From contig JAFUBA010000084.1 of assembly GCA_017460395.1 (NCBI GenBank), positions 1-51,655 of the forward strand: a stretch of DNA of 51,655 bases. Reading direction: 5' to 3'. This DNA comes from Clostridia bacterium. GTDB lineage: Bacteria; Bacillota; Clostridia; Christensenellales; Aristaeellaceae. Of this stretch, positions 42,354 to 51,471 are shown piece by piece. Both the position numbers and the translations under genes were made by a program. Within the stretch, counting starts at the first letter, position 1, and every line of letters begins with the position of its first letter. The notes under the pieces were generated by a model. It was not told where the DNA came from. It saw only the letters and a list, made by a program, of their open reading frames with translations, and did no database searches.

Positions 42354-42442
42354 GTTCAACACTCCTCAATATTTTATGTGAGAGACGCGCTGTTTTCCGT
42401 GAAACAGTCACGTCCGAATCTTGGCCTGAAAACAGCCTGTCC

Positions 42443-42471
42443 AATATACCGAAAGCCGCATGGATTGTCAA
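42443..42471 (-). promoter_or_regulatory. Sigma-A promoter of the rpmH operon
   Basis: On the minus strand TTGACA (42471-42466) and TATATT (42448-42443) are separated by exactly 17 bases: a perfect -35 and a five-of-six -10. It lies about 90 bases upstream of rpmH. Confidence 0.93.
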
Positions 42472-42498
42472 GAACAAAACATGCCTGCACGGCGCCGT

Positions 42499-43173
42499 TT
42501 ATTCCGAAACCTCGCACGGCGTCCCGGGATTGTAGCCGATGCGTCCTACGACATCCGTGTTGATGAGCAGCGGCGTAAAGAGAGAAGCATAGTCATAGAG
42601 AAAACCGTCAGGGACATCCACCGTGACTTCTTCATCCTCTCCATGCAGGATCACGGTGACATCAGGAAGCTGCGGAGACTGCGGATCATCCATGATCGCG
42701 TTCATGGAGTTCAGGCCAAGGATGGTAAACAGCTCAGCACTGTTTTTGCCGTAGGAAATCGTGATCGCCTGGCGAAGGGTCCCATCCGTCTGTACAGAGG
42801 ACTGCGAATCGAAATCTGTAAAGGTATATGTTTTTCCCTCCAGAATCAAGGAGACGGCGTTGATGTTCAGCGCCTTGGTGCCCTCATAGTCGATGGCAGT
42901 GAAGAATACGGGAATTCCTGCGTAGTCACCCCCGGTAAACACCAGAAGACGATTCTGCATGACGCTGAAGTAAGAATCACTCTCATACGGATGTGTGAAC
43001 ATGAGGTATTCCGGCTCTACGATGGTGGAGATGCTGACAAGCTGGTCCCCGGCATCTTCAATCTGGTATACCTCGGGGTTGTCCTGATAGACATCCATCG
43101 GGAACAAGTCCTCGGCAGATGCAGCGGTGACAGCCAGAATTGCGAGGAGAAGTGCGCACAGGCGTCTGAACAT
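42499..43173 (-). CDS. Secreted protein of unknown function
   Basis: A 224-residue protein with a signal peptide (MFRRLCALLLAILAVTAASA, likely cleaved at ASA-ED). No lipobox cysteine, so it is probably released or wall-associated. The mature part is rich in beta strands and acidic residues, and I recognise no domain. The start at 43173 is favoured over the ATG at 43179 because GGAGG lies a proper distance upstream of the former. Confidence 0.75.
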   Translation of the reverse strand: MFRRLCALLLAILAVTAASAEDLFPMDVYQDNPEVYQIEDAGDQLVSISTIVEPEYLMFTHPYESDSYFSVMQNRLLVFTGGDYAGIPVFFTAIDYEGTKALNINAVSLILEGKTYTFTDFDSQSSVQTDGTLRQAITISYGKNSAELFTILGLNSMNAIMDDPQSPQLPDVTVILHGEDEEVTVDVPDGFLYDYASLFTPLLINTDVVGRIGYNPGTPCEVSE

Positions 43174-43340
43174 ATGCATGACCTCCAGAATTGGAATTTG
43201 CTACAGTATCGGACAAAACAGGGAAATTGACAAGAGTGTGAGCAAATTTCATGCGGACGAGTACATCTCTGCGCTTGCAGGAAAAGGGAAGATAGAGGTC
43301 TGAGTCCCCCCGGCGCGGGCGGGAATGCGCTCTGGCATGG

Positions 43341-43372
43341 AAAAGGCCCCGAAGACGCTTCGCATCGGGGCC
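43341..43372 (-). terminator. Terminator of the PpiC-like gene
   Basis: GGCCCCGA (43372-43365 on the minus strand) pairs with TCGGGGCC (43352-43345), followed by TTTT on the minus strand. It starts 12 bases after the stop codon. Confidence 0.9.
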
Positions 43373-43384
43373 ATGAACTACGGA

Positions 43385-44740
43385 TTATTCCTCGCCGTCT
43401 GCTTCCTGCACATCGTCTGAGTCGATGGCCTGGGCTTCGTCGACTGTATCAAGAGGTTCCGGGCGATAATTTTCGCCGGCCTCTGTGTACTCAATGACAG
43501 CTGCGTTTTCCCACTCGGTGTAGGCGGCCTGGAAGGCTTCGCTTTCTTTGGCTGCCAGGAGCTGGTCGTGGAGCTCTGCCCTGAGGTCATCGGTCAGATC
43601 CACGGGGCCTGCGGGCACATCACGCACATACTGCACAAGGTGCACGCCGAAGGAGGAAATGTAAGGATCGGAGATTTCGCCGATACTGTCCACGGAGAAG
43701 GCGGCCTGCACAAAGACCGGATCATAGATAATGCTGTCGAGGGAGACGGAATATCCATCCTGCAGGGTCTGTGCATCCTCCATGCCGGGATCTTCACCGT
43801 ATTCCCGGATCAGATCCTCAAAGGACACACCGGAGTCCAGCTTCTGATAGATTTCATCGAGCGTGGACTGCACAGCCTCAAGGATGGCAGCCCGGGCCTG
43901 ATCCACATCTTCCTGGGTCACAGGATCGGCAGTCTCGTCCGCCTCTTCGCTCTCCTCAGCCTGCGTCTGCTCTTCCAGGCGGCTGGACAGATCCTGGTAG
44001 GTGCTCAGGAGGTCAGAGTCCACCTGCAGAAGAATATGCGTCACGCCGCGGAAGCCTTCCGGCACGTAATACACATCCTCACCGTAATACTCGGTGGTCA
44101 TCTCATAGTACGCGGGATCATCAGCGTAGGTTTCCTGATCTTCCTCTACCAGAGTCTGGAACTCTGCAGCAATGTCCTCGTCGCTGATGGTGATATCCTT
44201 GGTGAGCTCTGCCGTCAGGCGCTCATAGGTCAGGTTTTCCAGCTCGTTTTCATAGAAGGCTTCGACGGTGTAGCCCATGCTGTCCGCGATGGCAACGGCA
44301 GACTCACGGGCGGTGGCCTTTTCGTCCTCGCTGGCATCATCTGCGGGCGTGAGACCATAGTAGAGGAGAATCTCCTCGATGAGCTCTTCATACTCTGCAT
44401 CCACGGCAGCAGCCAGTTCCTTCAGCTCTTCCTCAGAGAGGCTTGCGATCCCCAGGTTTTCTGCCAGCTGATGGACAAAGACGTCCTGCAGGGTTGATTC
44501 CATGGCCATCTGGCGGACCAGATCCTGGTAATCTTCTGCGCTCAGATCATAGCCATACTGGGCATAATAGTTGATAATGGCATCCGACATCCGGTCGACG
44601 CGGCTCTTCAGAATGGATTCACCGTTGACCACAACCAGAACGGGATCGTCAGCTGAAGTGTCCTCTGCAAAACCCGGCAGCACCACGGACAGCGCCATGA
44701 CCAGGGAGAGCAGCAGAGCAAGCCATTTGGAATTTCTCAT
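43385..44740 (-). CDS. Secreted PpiC/PrsA-like peptidyl-prolyl isomerase
   Basis: A 451-residue exported foldase. It has a signal peptide (WLALLLSLVMALSVVLPGFA, cleavage near GFA-ED, no lipobox, unlike classical PrsA lipoproteins), a SurA-like N-terminal region (about 45-190) and a parvulin domain (~225-385) with the marks VTHILLQVD, FEDLIREYGEDPG and FSVDSIGEISDPY. A very acidic insert (residues ~265-290) interrupts the parvulin domain. ATG 44740 follows AAAGGAA. It probably folds or isomerises proteins outside the membrane. Confidence 0.88.
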   Translation of the reverse strand: MRNSKWLALLLSLVMALSVVLPGFAEDTSADDPVLVVVNGESILKSRVDRMSDAIINYYAQYGYDLSAEDYQDLVRQMAMESTLQDVFVHQLAENLGIASLSEEELKELAAAVDAEYEELIEEILLYYGLTPADDASEDEKATARESAVAIADSMGYTVEAFYENELENLTYERLTAELTKDITISDEDIAAEFQTLVEEDQETYADDPAYYEMTTEYYGEDVYYVPEGFRGVTHILLQVDSDLLSTYQDLSSRLEEQTQAEESEEADETADPVTQEDVDQARAAILEAVQSTLDEIYQKLDSGVSFEDLIREYGEDPGMEDAQTLQDGYSVSLDSIIYDPVFVQAAFSVDSIGEISDPYISSFGVHLVQYVRDVPAGPVDLTDDLRAELHDQLLAAKESEAFQAAYTEWENAAVIEYTEAGENYRPEPLDTVDEAQAIDSDDVQEADGEE

Positions 44741-45082
44741 GATGGGTTCCTTTCTGTGCGCAAGAAGCGCTCCTCGTGTACTTGGCGGTAACGATCGCAA
44801 CCGCACATTCTGCCATGGGATTTCCACAAGACAGTGCAGGCTGGAAGCCATGCGACGGATTGTGAAGAGATGGCAACGAAGCTATTATGCCACGGAAGCA
44901 GAAGGCAGACAAGAAAGAGCGGGTGATGTGTGCGTGAACATTTCGTGAAATCTACTGCGGGCAGAAAGGCTTGCAGCAGGAAATGCACAGATGGTGGACA
45001 GACGGGCCAGACGGAGTATGCTGTATGTGCCGGGAAACCTTTTTCCAGGCATGTCACAGGAATAAAGACAGGAGACAGACGT
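44741..45082. other. Divergent intergenic region, PpiC gene / pepP
   Basis: About 340 bases between two divergent genes. A plus-strand promoter candidate lies at 44860-44888. I could not pick a convincing minus-strand promoter. No small gene with a ribosome binding site was found. Confidence 0.5.
44860..44888 (+). promoter_or_regulatory. Candidate promoter for pepP
   Basis: TTGTGA (44860-44865) and TATTAT (44883-44888) are spaced 17 bases. This would give a leader of about 185 bases before the aminopeptidase gene. Confidence 0.5.
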
Positions 45083-46345
45083 ATGCAGGCGCAGTTTTAT
45101 CTGGAAAACAGGGAAAGACTTGCCAGGATGATGGAGCCTTCCTCGGTGATGCTGATTTTCTCCGGGGAGGAAGTGCGAAAGACCAACGATGAGCACTATC
45201 CGTTCTATGCGGACAGGAACTTTGTGTATCTGACCGGGCTGGATTGCAAAGAGGCCATCTTGATGCTGATCAAGGGTGATGGCGGAGATGTGCAGGAGCG
45301 GCTGTATATTCTGCCGGAGGACCGGATGGCGGAGCGCTGGACCGGGCGCAGGATCCACCCGGGGGAGGCGAGGGAAAGGAGCGGTGTGCAGGATATCCGG
45401 TATACCACCGCTTTTCCAAAGGAAATCCACGGACTTCTGGCCGGAGGGCACTTCTACCTGAAAAAGGGAACGTACGAGCACCTCTATCTCGATGTCTACC
45501 GGGCGGAGCCCGGAGACCGCGACCGGCCGGCGCATCGGTTTCTGAAGATGGTACAGACCGATTATCCGTACCTTCGAATCGAGAATGCCAACGCCATGAT
45601 CCGAAAGCTCAGGCTCATCAAGGCACCATGCGAGATCGAAGCGGTCAGGAAGGCAGAGATCATCACAAGAGACGGGATCCTTGCCATGATGCGCGCGTCT
45701 CGCCCCGGAATGTGGGAGTATCAGTACAAGGCAGAGTTTGACCGGGCGCTGTTACAGTATGGACCGGAGGGCCCGGGGTTCCCGTCCATCATTTCGGCGG
45801 GGGAGAATAACTTCTGTATCCACTACTACAGCTATACCGGCCAGGCCAGGGACGGGGACATGGTGCTCAACGATGTGGGCGCCCAGTGGGACTATCACAC
45901 GACGGATGTGAGCCGCGGATGGCCCTGCAATGGGAAGTTTTCAGGCAGACAGAAGCTCCTGTTTGAGTGCGCACTTGCCACCAGCAATCACATGTTCTCC
46001 ATCATCCGCCCGGGCATGAGGATGGCGGATGTGGACCGGCTGGCCAGAGCATATAATGCGGAGCGTCTGGTGGAGGCCGGCGTCATGAAAAATGTGGATG
46101 AGGTTGGCACCTACATGTGGCACGCAGGTGCGCACCACGTGGGTTTTGACGTGCATGATGTGGTGGAGACGCCCGAGCTGATTGCACCCAACATGATCTT
46201 CTGTGTGGACATCGGGATCTACCACGAGGCATGGGGCATCGGTTTTCGCATTGAGGACAACTGCCTGGTGACTGAGGACGGCTGTGAGAACCTTTCCGCC
46301 ATGATTCCGCGGACCGTGGAGGACATAGAGGCTGCGATGGCCTGA
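45083..46345 (+). CDS. pepP: Xaa-Pro aminopeptidase (M24B)
   Basis: A 420-residue dinuclear metallopeptidase that removes N-terminal residues preceding proline. The N-terminal creatinase-like domain (about 1-160) opens with FYLENRERLARMM and contains FVYLTGLDC; the pita-bread catalytic domain shows metal ligands in LNDVGAQWDYHTTDVSRG (two Asp), AGAHHVGFDVHD (His), and the Glu-containing GFRIEDNCLV. ATG 45083 follows AGGAG at 45070-45074; in-frame sequence upstream does not resemble the family. Confidence 0.93.
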   Translation: MQAQFYLENRERLARMMEPSSVMLIFSGEEVRKTNDEHYPFYADRNFVYLTGLDCKEAILMLIKGDGGDVQERLYILPEDRMAERWTGRRIHPGEARERSGVQDIRYTTAFPKEIHGLLAGGHFYLKKGTYEHLYLDVYRAEPGDRDRPAHRFLKMVQTDYPYLRIENANAMIRKLRLIKAPCEIEAVRKAEIITRDGILAMMRASRPGMWEYQYKAEFDRALLQYGPEGPGFPSIISAGENNFCIHYYSYTGQARDGDMVLNDVGAQWDYHTTDVSRGWPCNGKFSGRQKLLFECALATSNHMFSIIRPGMRMADVDRLARAYNAERLVEAGVMKNVDEVGTYMWHAGAHHVGFDVHDVVETPELIAPNMIFCVDIGIYHEAWGIGFRIEDNCLVTEDGCENLSAMIPRTVEDIEAAMA

Positions 46346-46358
46346 TGGACAGAATGCA

Positions 46359-46399
46359 AAACCGCTGTACCGGGGACAGGACCCTGGTACAGCGGTTTT
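46359..46399. terminator. Bidirectional terminator pepP / MATE gene
   Basis: A perfect 13-bp stem (46359-46371 with 46386-46398) with a 14-base loop lies between convergent genes; the stem ends in TTT on each strand. Confidence 0.9.
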
Positions 46400-46406
46400 A
46401 TGGTAT

Positions 46407-47771
46407 TCAGGAGGCGCTCGGCGGCGTCTGTGCGCGCTCGAGAATGTGCATCCGGTGGTGGTAACCCCAGATGAGCAGGGCTGCTGCACCAAGCCAGGCG
46501 GCAATCTCTGCAAAGTAGACGCCCCATTCCCCGATGAGCCTGGGAAGCAGGAGCGCGCAGGTGATGCGCATGACCAGCTCGACGACGCCGGAGAGCATGG
46601 GGATGAAGGTGTCCCCCAGTCCCTGCAGGGTGGAGCGGTGCACAAAGAGCAGATACAGGCCCCAGAGGGCGGAGGAAAGCACCAGCAGCAGCCGGTGGCC
46701 GTACGTCAGCACCTGATCGACGATCTGCGGGTCATCGTCCACAAACAAAGCGAGCAGCTGACGTCCGAACAGGAACATACAGAGGGTAATGCACAAGGAT
46801 ACACAGACCGTAATGACGGCGGATTTCCTCAGGCCTTCGCGCACCCTCTCCAGCTTTCCTGCGCCCAGGTTCTGCCCGGCAAAGGTTCCGACGCCGGCCC
46901 CGATGGCCGTACCGCACAGCTCCAGCATGCCCTGGAGACGGGAGGCGGCATTGTATCCTGCCATGAAGATGAAGCCGAAGCCGTTCACCACACGCTGGAG
47001 CACCAGACCGCCGATGGAAATGATGAGGTTCTGGAAGGCGACGGGGATGCCAAGGGACAGGAGACGGTGGATCATATGGTGATCCGGACGCATATCCTGG
47101 GCGGTTGGGTGCAGAAGCGGCAGATGGATCACGGCCCTCAGGCAGATGAGGAAGGAGACGGCCTGGGAGGCTGTGGTCGCGATGGCGGCGCCTGCCACGT
47201 CCCACCGAAGCACAATGACACAGGTGACGTCGAGTAGGATGTTGACCACCGTGGCCACCACAAGGGCAATCAGGGGTGTTCTGCTGTCGCCCACGGACTG
47301 CAGAAAGCCCGAGAGCAGATTGAAGCCCATGATCAGGGGAAGACCGCCGAAGATGATTCTCAGATACAGCGCAGTGAGATGGATGGTGTTTTCCGGGAAA
47401 GCCAGGAGACGGAGAACGGGCATCAGGGCAGCCTGGGATGCGATTTCCAGGAGGAAGATGGTCGCAACTGCCAGCAGAATGCTCTGCCCGACCGCCCTCT
47501 GAAGCTCCCTGTGATTGCCCGCGCCGAAGGACTGCGCAATCTGGATGGCAAAGCCCTGCGCCAGGCCCATGGCGATGGAGAGGACCGTCCAGTCCAGCCA
47601 CCCGGCGCCGGAGACGGCGGCGAGGGCCACGACGCCCACGCCCCGCCCGATGACCAGCGTGTCCACCAGATTATAGAACTGCTGGAGCAGGTTGCCTGCC
47701 GCGATGGGCAGACAGAAGGTAAGAATGAGACGCGCCGGATTGCCGACGGTCATGTCCATGGTTTTGGCCAT
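46407..47771 (-). CDS. MATE-family multidrug/Na+ efflux protein
   Basis: A 454-residue polytopic membrane protein with about 12 TM helices in two homologous halves, as in NorM/DinF-type MATE exporters. The N-terminus MTVGNPARLILTFCLPIAA and LLQQFYNLVDTLVIGR, and later GAGVGTFAGQNLGAGKLERV, are family marks. Substrate cannot be predicted. It follows alaS on the same strand but is separated by a terminator. Confidence 0.93.
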   Translation of the reverse strand: MAKTMDMTVGNPARLILTFCLPIAAGNLLQQFYNLVDTLVIGRGVGVVALAAVSGAGWLDWTVLSIAMGLAQGFAIQIAQSFGAGNHRELQRAVGQSILLAVATIFLLEIASQAALMPVLRLLAFPENTIHLTALYLRIIFGGLPLIMGFNLLSGFLQSVGDSRTPLIALVVATVVNILLDVTCVIVLRWDVAGAAIATTASQAVSFLICLRAVIHLPLLHPTAQDMRPDHHMIHRLLSLGIPVAFQNLIISIGGLVLQRVVNGFGFIFMAGYNAASRLQGMLELCGTAIGAGVGTFAGQNLGAGKLERVREGLRKSAVITVCVSLCITLCMFLFGRQLLALFVDDDPQIVDQVLTYGHRLLLVLSSALWGLYLLFVHRSTLQGLGDTFIPMLSGVVELVMRITCALLLPRLIGEWGVYFAEIAAWLGAAALLIWGYHHRMHILERAQTPPSAS

Positions 47772-47782
47772 TCATTTGCTCC

Positions 47783-47814
47783 TGAAAAGCAGGACACGTT
47801 GCCGTGTCCTGCTT
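47783..47814 (-). terminator. Terminator of the glyQS-alaS operon
   Basis: AAGCAGGACACG (47787-47798) pairs with CGTGTCCTGCTT (47803-47814), loop TTGC; TTTT follows on the minus strand, just after the alaS stop. Confidence 0.9.
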
Positions 47815-47832
47815 GATCATGGTCAGAAGTTG

Positions 47833-49812
47833 TTATTGAGGATTATTTCCGGCGATGACGGCCTTGATGCGGCGGACGCCGGCGGAGGAGGATTCTTCCT
47901 TCTGGATCTTGAACTTGCCCAGCTCACCGGTATGCTCGGCATGGGGGCCGCCGCAGATTTCGAAGGAGTAGTCACCCATCTTGTAGGTGCGCACGCGCTC
48001 GCCGTACTTGCTCTCAAACAGGCCGATGGCACCTTCTGCCTTGGCCTCGGCCACGGTCATCTCGCGGCACACGATCGGCACATCAGCCTCAATGGCCTCA
48101 TTGACCAGCTTCTCCACCTCGGCGAGTTCTTCCGGGGTCACCTTGCGGCCAAAGGAGAAGTCGAAGCGCAGGCGCTCTGCGGTGATGTTGGAACCCTTCT
48201 GGGCCACCTCATCGCCCAGCACCTTGCGAAGGGCAGCGTGCAGGAGATGGGTCGCGGTGTGCAGACGGGCGGTTTCCACGGTCTGGTCAGCCAGGCCACC
48301 CTTGAATTTCTGATCGGCACCCTGATGGCTCAGCTCTTGGTGCTTCTTGAAGCGCTCAGCAAAGTCGGCCTCGTCGATGGTCATGCCCTTCTCAGCGGCC
48401 AGCTCCTTGGTCATCTCAATCGGGAAGCCATAGGTGTCATAGAGCTTGAAGGCGCTGCGGCCGTCCATGGTGGACAGGTTTGCCATGCGGGCATTGACGG
48501 CTTCCGTCAGGGCATCCAGGCTGCCGTTCCTCGCTGCCTCGATGATGGGCATCATGTCAGGGGAGGGACGGAGCTTCTTGGTGTCGGCAAGAGACACGGC
48601 CAGCGCCACGGGATCGTCTGCTGCGAGGATGCTTTCCAGAAGCGTTCTGGTCTGGCACACGTTCTGGTAGACCTTTTCGAATTCCTTCTCGCCCTGTCGG
48701 AGGGTCTTGGCGAACCTGGCCTCCTCCAGCTTGAGCTGCTCGAGCACGAAGGCGCTGTTGCGCTCCAGCTCCGGATAGGCATCCTTATACTGGTCGATGA
48801 TGACCTTGGCGATCTCCACCGTGAAGCCGTCGCTCATGCCCAGCTGCATGCCATAGCGAACGGCGCGGCGGATGAGACGGCGCAGGATATAGCCCTGGTC
48901 CGTGTTGCTGGGGCTGACGCCGCGGTCATCGCCCAGAATGAAGGTGGAGGTGCGCATATGGTCCGCAATGATCCTGAAGGCGCGGGTGACTTCCTCTCCC
49001 TCACCATAGGTCTTGCCGGAGAGCTCTGCGATCTTCTGCAGGATTCCGGTGAAGGCATCCGTCTCATACACGGACTTTTTGCCGGTCAGCACGGAGATGG
49101 TGCGCTCCAGACCCATGCCGGTGTCCACGTTCTTCTTGGCCAGGGGCTCGAAAGAACCGTCCTTCTGCTTGTTGTACTGCATGAACACGTCGTTCCAGAT
49201 CTCCAGATAGTGTCCGCAGGAGCAGGCAGGCGTGCAGTCCGGGCCGCAGGCAGGCTTGTCGGTGATCATGAACATCTCGGTGTCAGGACCGCAGGGGCCG
49301 GTGATGCCGGCAGGTCCCCACCAGTTGTTCTCCTTGGGCAGATAGAACAGATGATCGTCGGCTACGCCCATGGACTTCCACAGGTCATGGCTCTCCTCAT
49401 CCCTGGGGCAGTCCTCGTCGCCAGCAAACACGGTGAAGGCGAGACGGTCCTTGTCCAGGCCAAGGTATTCGGGGCTGGTCAGAAATTCCCAGCTCCAGGA
49501 GATGGCTTCCTTCTTAAAATAGTCGCCAAGGGACCAGTTGCCCAGCATCTCAAAGAAGGTCAGATGGCTGTTGTCGCCCACATCATCGATATCGCCGGTG
49601 CGGATGCACTTCTGCACGTCAGTCAGACGGGTGCCGGCGGGATGGGGTGTGCCCATGAGGTAGGGGACCAGGGGATGCATGCCTGCGGTGGTGAACAGCA
49701 CCGTCGGGTCGTTCTCGGGAATGACGGACGCTGAATGAATCCGGTGATGTCCCTTGCTCTCCATGAAAGCCTGGAACTTCTCACGCAGTTCAGCGGATGT
49801 AATCTTCTGCAT
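47833..49812 (-). CDS. alaS: Alanyl-tRNA synthetase, short form without C-Ala
   Basis: Charges tRNA-Ala. The 659-residue protein has a full class II catalytic core (FTTAGMHPLVPYLMG, DNSHLTFFEMLGNWSLGDYF, DTGMGLERT), the tRNA-recognition helical domain (GYILRRLIRRAVRYG) and the editing domain with the zinc motifs HTATHLLH and CGGPHAEH (Cys620, His624). It stops right after the editing domain (RRIKAVIAGNNPQ), so the coiled oligomerisation region and C-Ala domain (about 200 residues in the usual ~870-residue enzyme) are absent. The terminator directly after the stop shows the end is natural and not a frameshift near this point. An insertion of about 60 residues precedes the AFKLYDTYGFP motif. 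Cotranscribed with glyQS upstream. Confidence 0.94.
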   Translation of the reverse strand: MQKITSAELREKFQAFMESKGHHRIHSASVIPENDPTVLFTTAGMHPLVPYLMGTPHPAGTRLTDVQKCIRTGDIDDVGDNSHLTFFEMLGNWSLGDYFKKEAISWSWEFLTSPEYLGLDKDRLAFTVFAGDEDCPRDEESHDLWKSMGVADDHLFYLPKENNWWGPAGITGPCGPDTEMFMITDKPACGPDCTPACSCGHYLEIWNDVFMQYNKQKDGSFEPLAKKNVDTGMGLERTISVLTGKKSVYETDAFTGILQKIAELSGKTYGEGEEVTRAFRIIADHMRTSTFILGDDRGVSPSNTDQGYILRRLIRRAVRYGMQLGMSDGFTVEIAKVIIDQYKDAYPELERNSAFVLEQLKLEEARFAKTLRQGEKEFEKVYQNVCQTRTLLESILAADDPVALAVSLADTKKLRPSPDMMPIIEAARNGSLDALTEAVNARMANLSTMDGRSAFKLYDTYGFPIEMTKELAAEKGMTIDEADFAERFKKHQELSHQGADQKFKGGLADQTVETARLHTATHLLHAALRKVLGDEVAQKGSNITAERLRFDFSFGRKVTPEELAEVEKLVNEAIEADVPIVCREMTVAEAKAEGAIGLFESKYGERVRTYKMGDYSFEICGGPHAEHTGELGKFKIQKEESSSAGVRRIKAVIAGNNPQ

Positions 49813-49868
49813 TGTGATGAAACCTCCATTCAGGTAAGAGGCTGCGGGAACGCAGCCTTGAATTGAAA

Positions 49869-51248
49869 TCAGAAGCGCATGCGCTCTTCAATGTACTGCC
49901 GCAGATCCTTGACTGCGACCCGCTCCTGCTCCATGGTGTCACGGTCACGCACGGTGACAGTGCCGGTGGGCTCGGTATCAAAGTCCACGCAGATGGCGAA
50001 GGGCGTGCCGATTTCATCCTGGCGGCGGTAGCGCTTGCCGATGGAACCGGTCTCATCATATTCCACGGGGAAGTACTTGCACAGCTCTGCATGAATCTCG
50101 CTGGCAAGGCCGCCCAGCTTGTTCTTCTGCAGGGGCAGCACGGCAGCCTTGTAGGGTGCCAGCGCGGGGTGCAGGTGCAGCACGGTACGCACGTCGCCGC
50201 CTTCCAGCTCCTGCTCTTCATATGCGTTGCACAGGAAAGCCAGCACGGCACGGTCCACACCCAGGGAGGGCTCGATGCAGTAAGGCACATAGCGCTCGTT
50301 GGTGACAGGATCCAGGTACTCCATGGACTTGCCGGAGTGCGTCTGGTGCTGTGTCAGGTCGTAGTCGGTGCGGTCTGCCACACCCCACAGTTCGCCCCAG
50401 CCAAAGGGGAACTTGAACTCAAAGTCCGTGGTGGCCTTGCTGTAGAAGGCCAGCTTCTCGGGCTCATGGTCGCGAAGACGCAGACTTTCCTTCTTGATGC
50501 CGAGGTCCAGCAGCCATTTTTCGCAGAAAGAGCGCCAGTAGTTGAACCATTCCAGATCCTCACCGGGCTTGCAGAAGAACTCCAGCTCCATCTGCTCGAA
50601 TTCACGCACGCGGAAGATAAAGTTGCCGGGCGTGATCTCATTGCGGAAGGACTTGCCGATCTGTGCGATGCCGGCGGGAAGCTTCTTGCGGGTGGTGCGC
50701 ATGGCGTTGAGGAAGTTCACAAAGATACCCTGGGCCGTCTCGGGGCGCAGATAGATCTCGTTGGAAGCGTCCTCCGTCACGCCGGAATGGGTCTTGAACA
50801 TCAGGTTGAACTGACGGATGCCGGTGAAGTTCTTCTTGCCGCACACAGGGCAGACAATGTCGTGCTCCTGAATGTACTTTTCCAGCTCCTCATTGGTCCA
50901 GCCATCACCGGTTTCGGCACCGCCGGTGAAGTCCTCAATGAGTTTGTCGGCGCGGAAACGGGCCTTGCAGTCGCGGCAGTCCATCAGGGGATCGTTGAAA
51001 CCGCCCACATGGCCGGAGGCAACCCACACTTCCCGGTTCATGAGAATTGCGCAGTCAAGGCCGGTATTGTATTTGCTCTCCTGCACGAACTTCTGCCACC
51101 AGGCCTTTTTGACGTTGTTCTTGAATTCTACGCCCAGAGGGCCGTAATCCCATGTATTGGCCAGGCCGCCGTAGATTTCGCTGCCGGGAAAAATGAAACC
51201 GCGGTTTTTGCAAAGCGCGACCAGTTTGTCCATTGTCAGTTCAGCCAT
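49869..51248 (-). CDS. glyQS: Glycyl-tRNA synthetase (homodimeric class II)
   Basis: Charges tRNA-Gly. The 459-residue protein is the single-chain alpha2 type. Landmarks: [19 protein letters not shown] near the N-terminus, a zinc-like [19 protein letters not shown], the class II motif 2 region [14 protein letters not shown] with FRNEI, and the motif 3 / anticodon domain [21 protein letters not shown] precedes the ATG. It starts the glyQS-alaS operon (56-base gap), both genes for small-residue charging. Confidence 0.96.
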   Translation of the reverse strand: MAELTMDKLVALCKNRGFIFPGSEIYGGLANTWDYGPLGVEFKNNVKKAWWQKFVQESKYNTGLDCAILMNREVWVASGHVGGFNDPLMDCRDCKARFRADKLIEDFTGGAETGDGWTNEELEKYIQEHDIVCPVCGKKNFTGIRQFNLMFKTHSGVTEDASNEIYLRPETAQGIFVNFLNAMRTTRKKLPAGIAQIGKSFRNEITPGNFIFRVREFEQMELEFFCKPGEDLEWFNYWRSFCEKWLLDLGIKKESLRLRDHEPEKLAFYSKATTDFEFKFPFGWGELWGVADRTDYDLTQHQTHSGKSMEYLDPVTNERYVPYCIEPSLGVDRAVLAFLCNAYEEQELEGGDVRTVLHLHPALAPYKAAVLPLQKNKLGGLASEIHAELCKYFPVEYDETGSIGKRYRRQDEIGTPFAICVDFDTEPTGTVTVRDRDTMEQERVAVKDLRQYIEERMRF

Positions 51249-51271
51249 CTGATTCCCTCCAAATTCTCTCT

Positions 51272-51301
51272 TTTCTGCAGCGGCTTGTTCTCCTGCAGAA
51301 A
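51272..51301 (-). repeat. Inverted repeat in the glyQS leader
   Basis: TTTCTGCAG (51272-51280) is complementary to CTGCAGAAA (51293-51301), with a 12-base loop, in the transcribed leader of glyQS. It is not a recognisable T-box. It could shape the leader or bind a regulator. Confidence 0.4.
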
Positions 51302-51325
51302 GGGCACGTCAAAACATGCCAGGTT

Positions 51326-51354
51326 ATTATAAGACAAGGGAAAATGGGATGCAA
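51326..51354 (-). promoter_or_regulatory. Sigma-A promoter of glyQS
   Basis: On the minus strand TTGCAT (51354-51349) and a perfect TATAAT (51331-51326) are separated by 17 bases, about 80 bases upstream of the glyQS start. Confidence 0.88.
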
Positions 51355-51359
51355 GCGAG

Positions 51360-51398
51360 AAAAACAGGATTTCGCCTGAAAAGCGAAACCCTGTTTTT
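51360..51398. terminator. Terminator after the FMN-binding protein gene
   Basis: AAAACAGG (51361-51368) and TTTCGC (51370-51375) pair with GCGAAA (51383-51388) and CCTGTTTT (51390-51397), one mismatch. T runs flank the stem on both strands. It ends the minus-strand gene to the right. Confidence 0.85.
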
Positions 51399-51471
51399 GG
51401 ATTCCTTCATGGAATACCTATATAGAGGAAGATTTTCGGTTCGATGGTAGCTGACATCCTGTATCTGCAGC

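Noticed and set aside
47692-51332. Very long plus-strand open frames opposite alaS and glyQS (680 and 489 codons)
   Set aside because: They lie wholly antisense to two unmistakable synthetase genes and give His/Gly/Leu-rich nonsense typical of GC-biased shadows.
51249-51360. T-box riboswitch before glyQS
   Set aside because: The leader is only about 75 bases, with no T-box sequence and no terminator/antiterminator pair.
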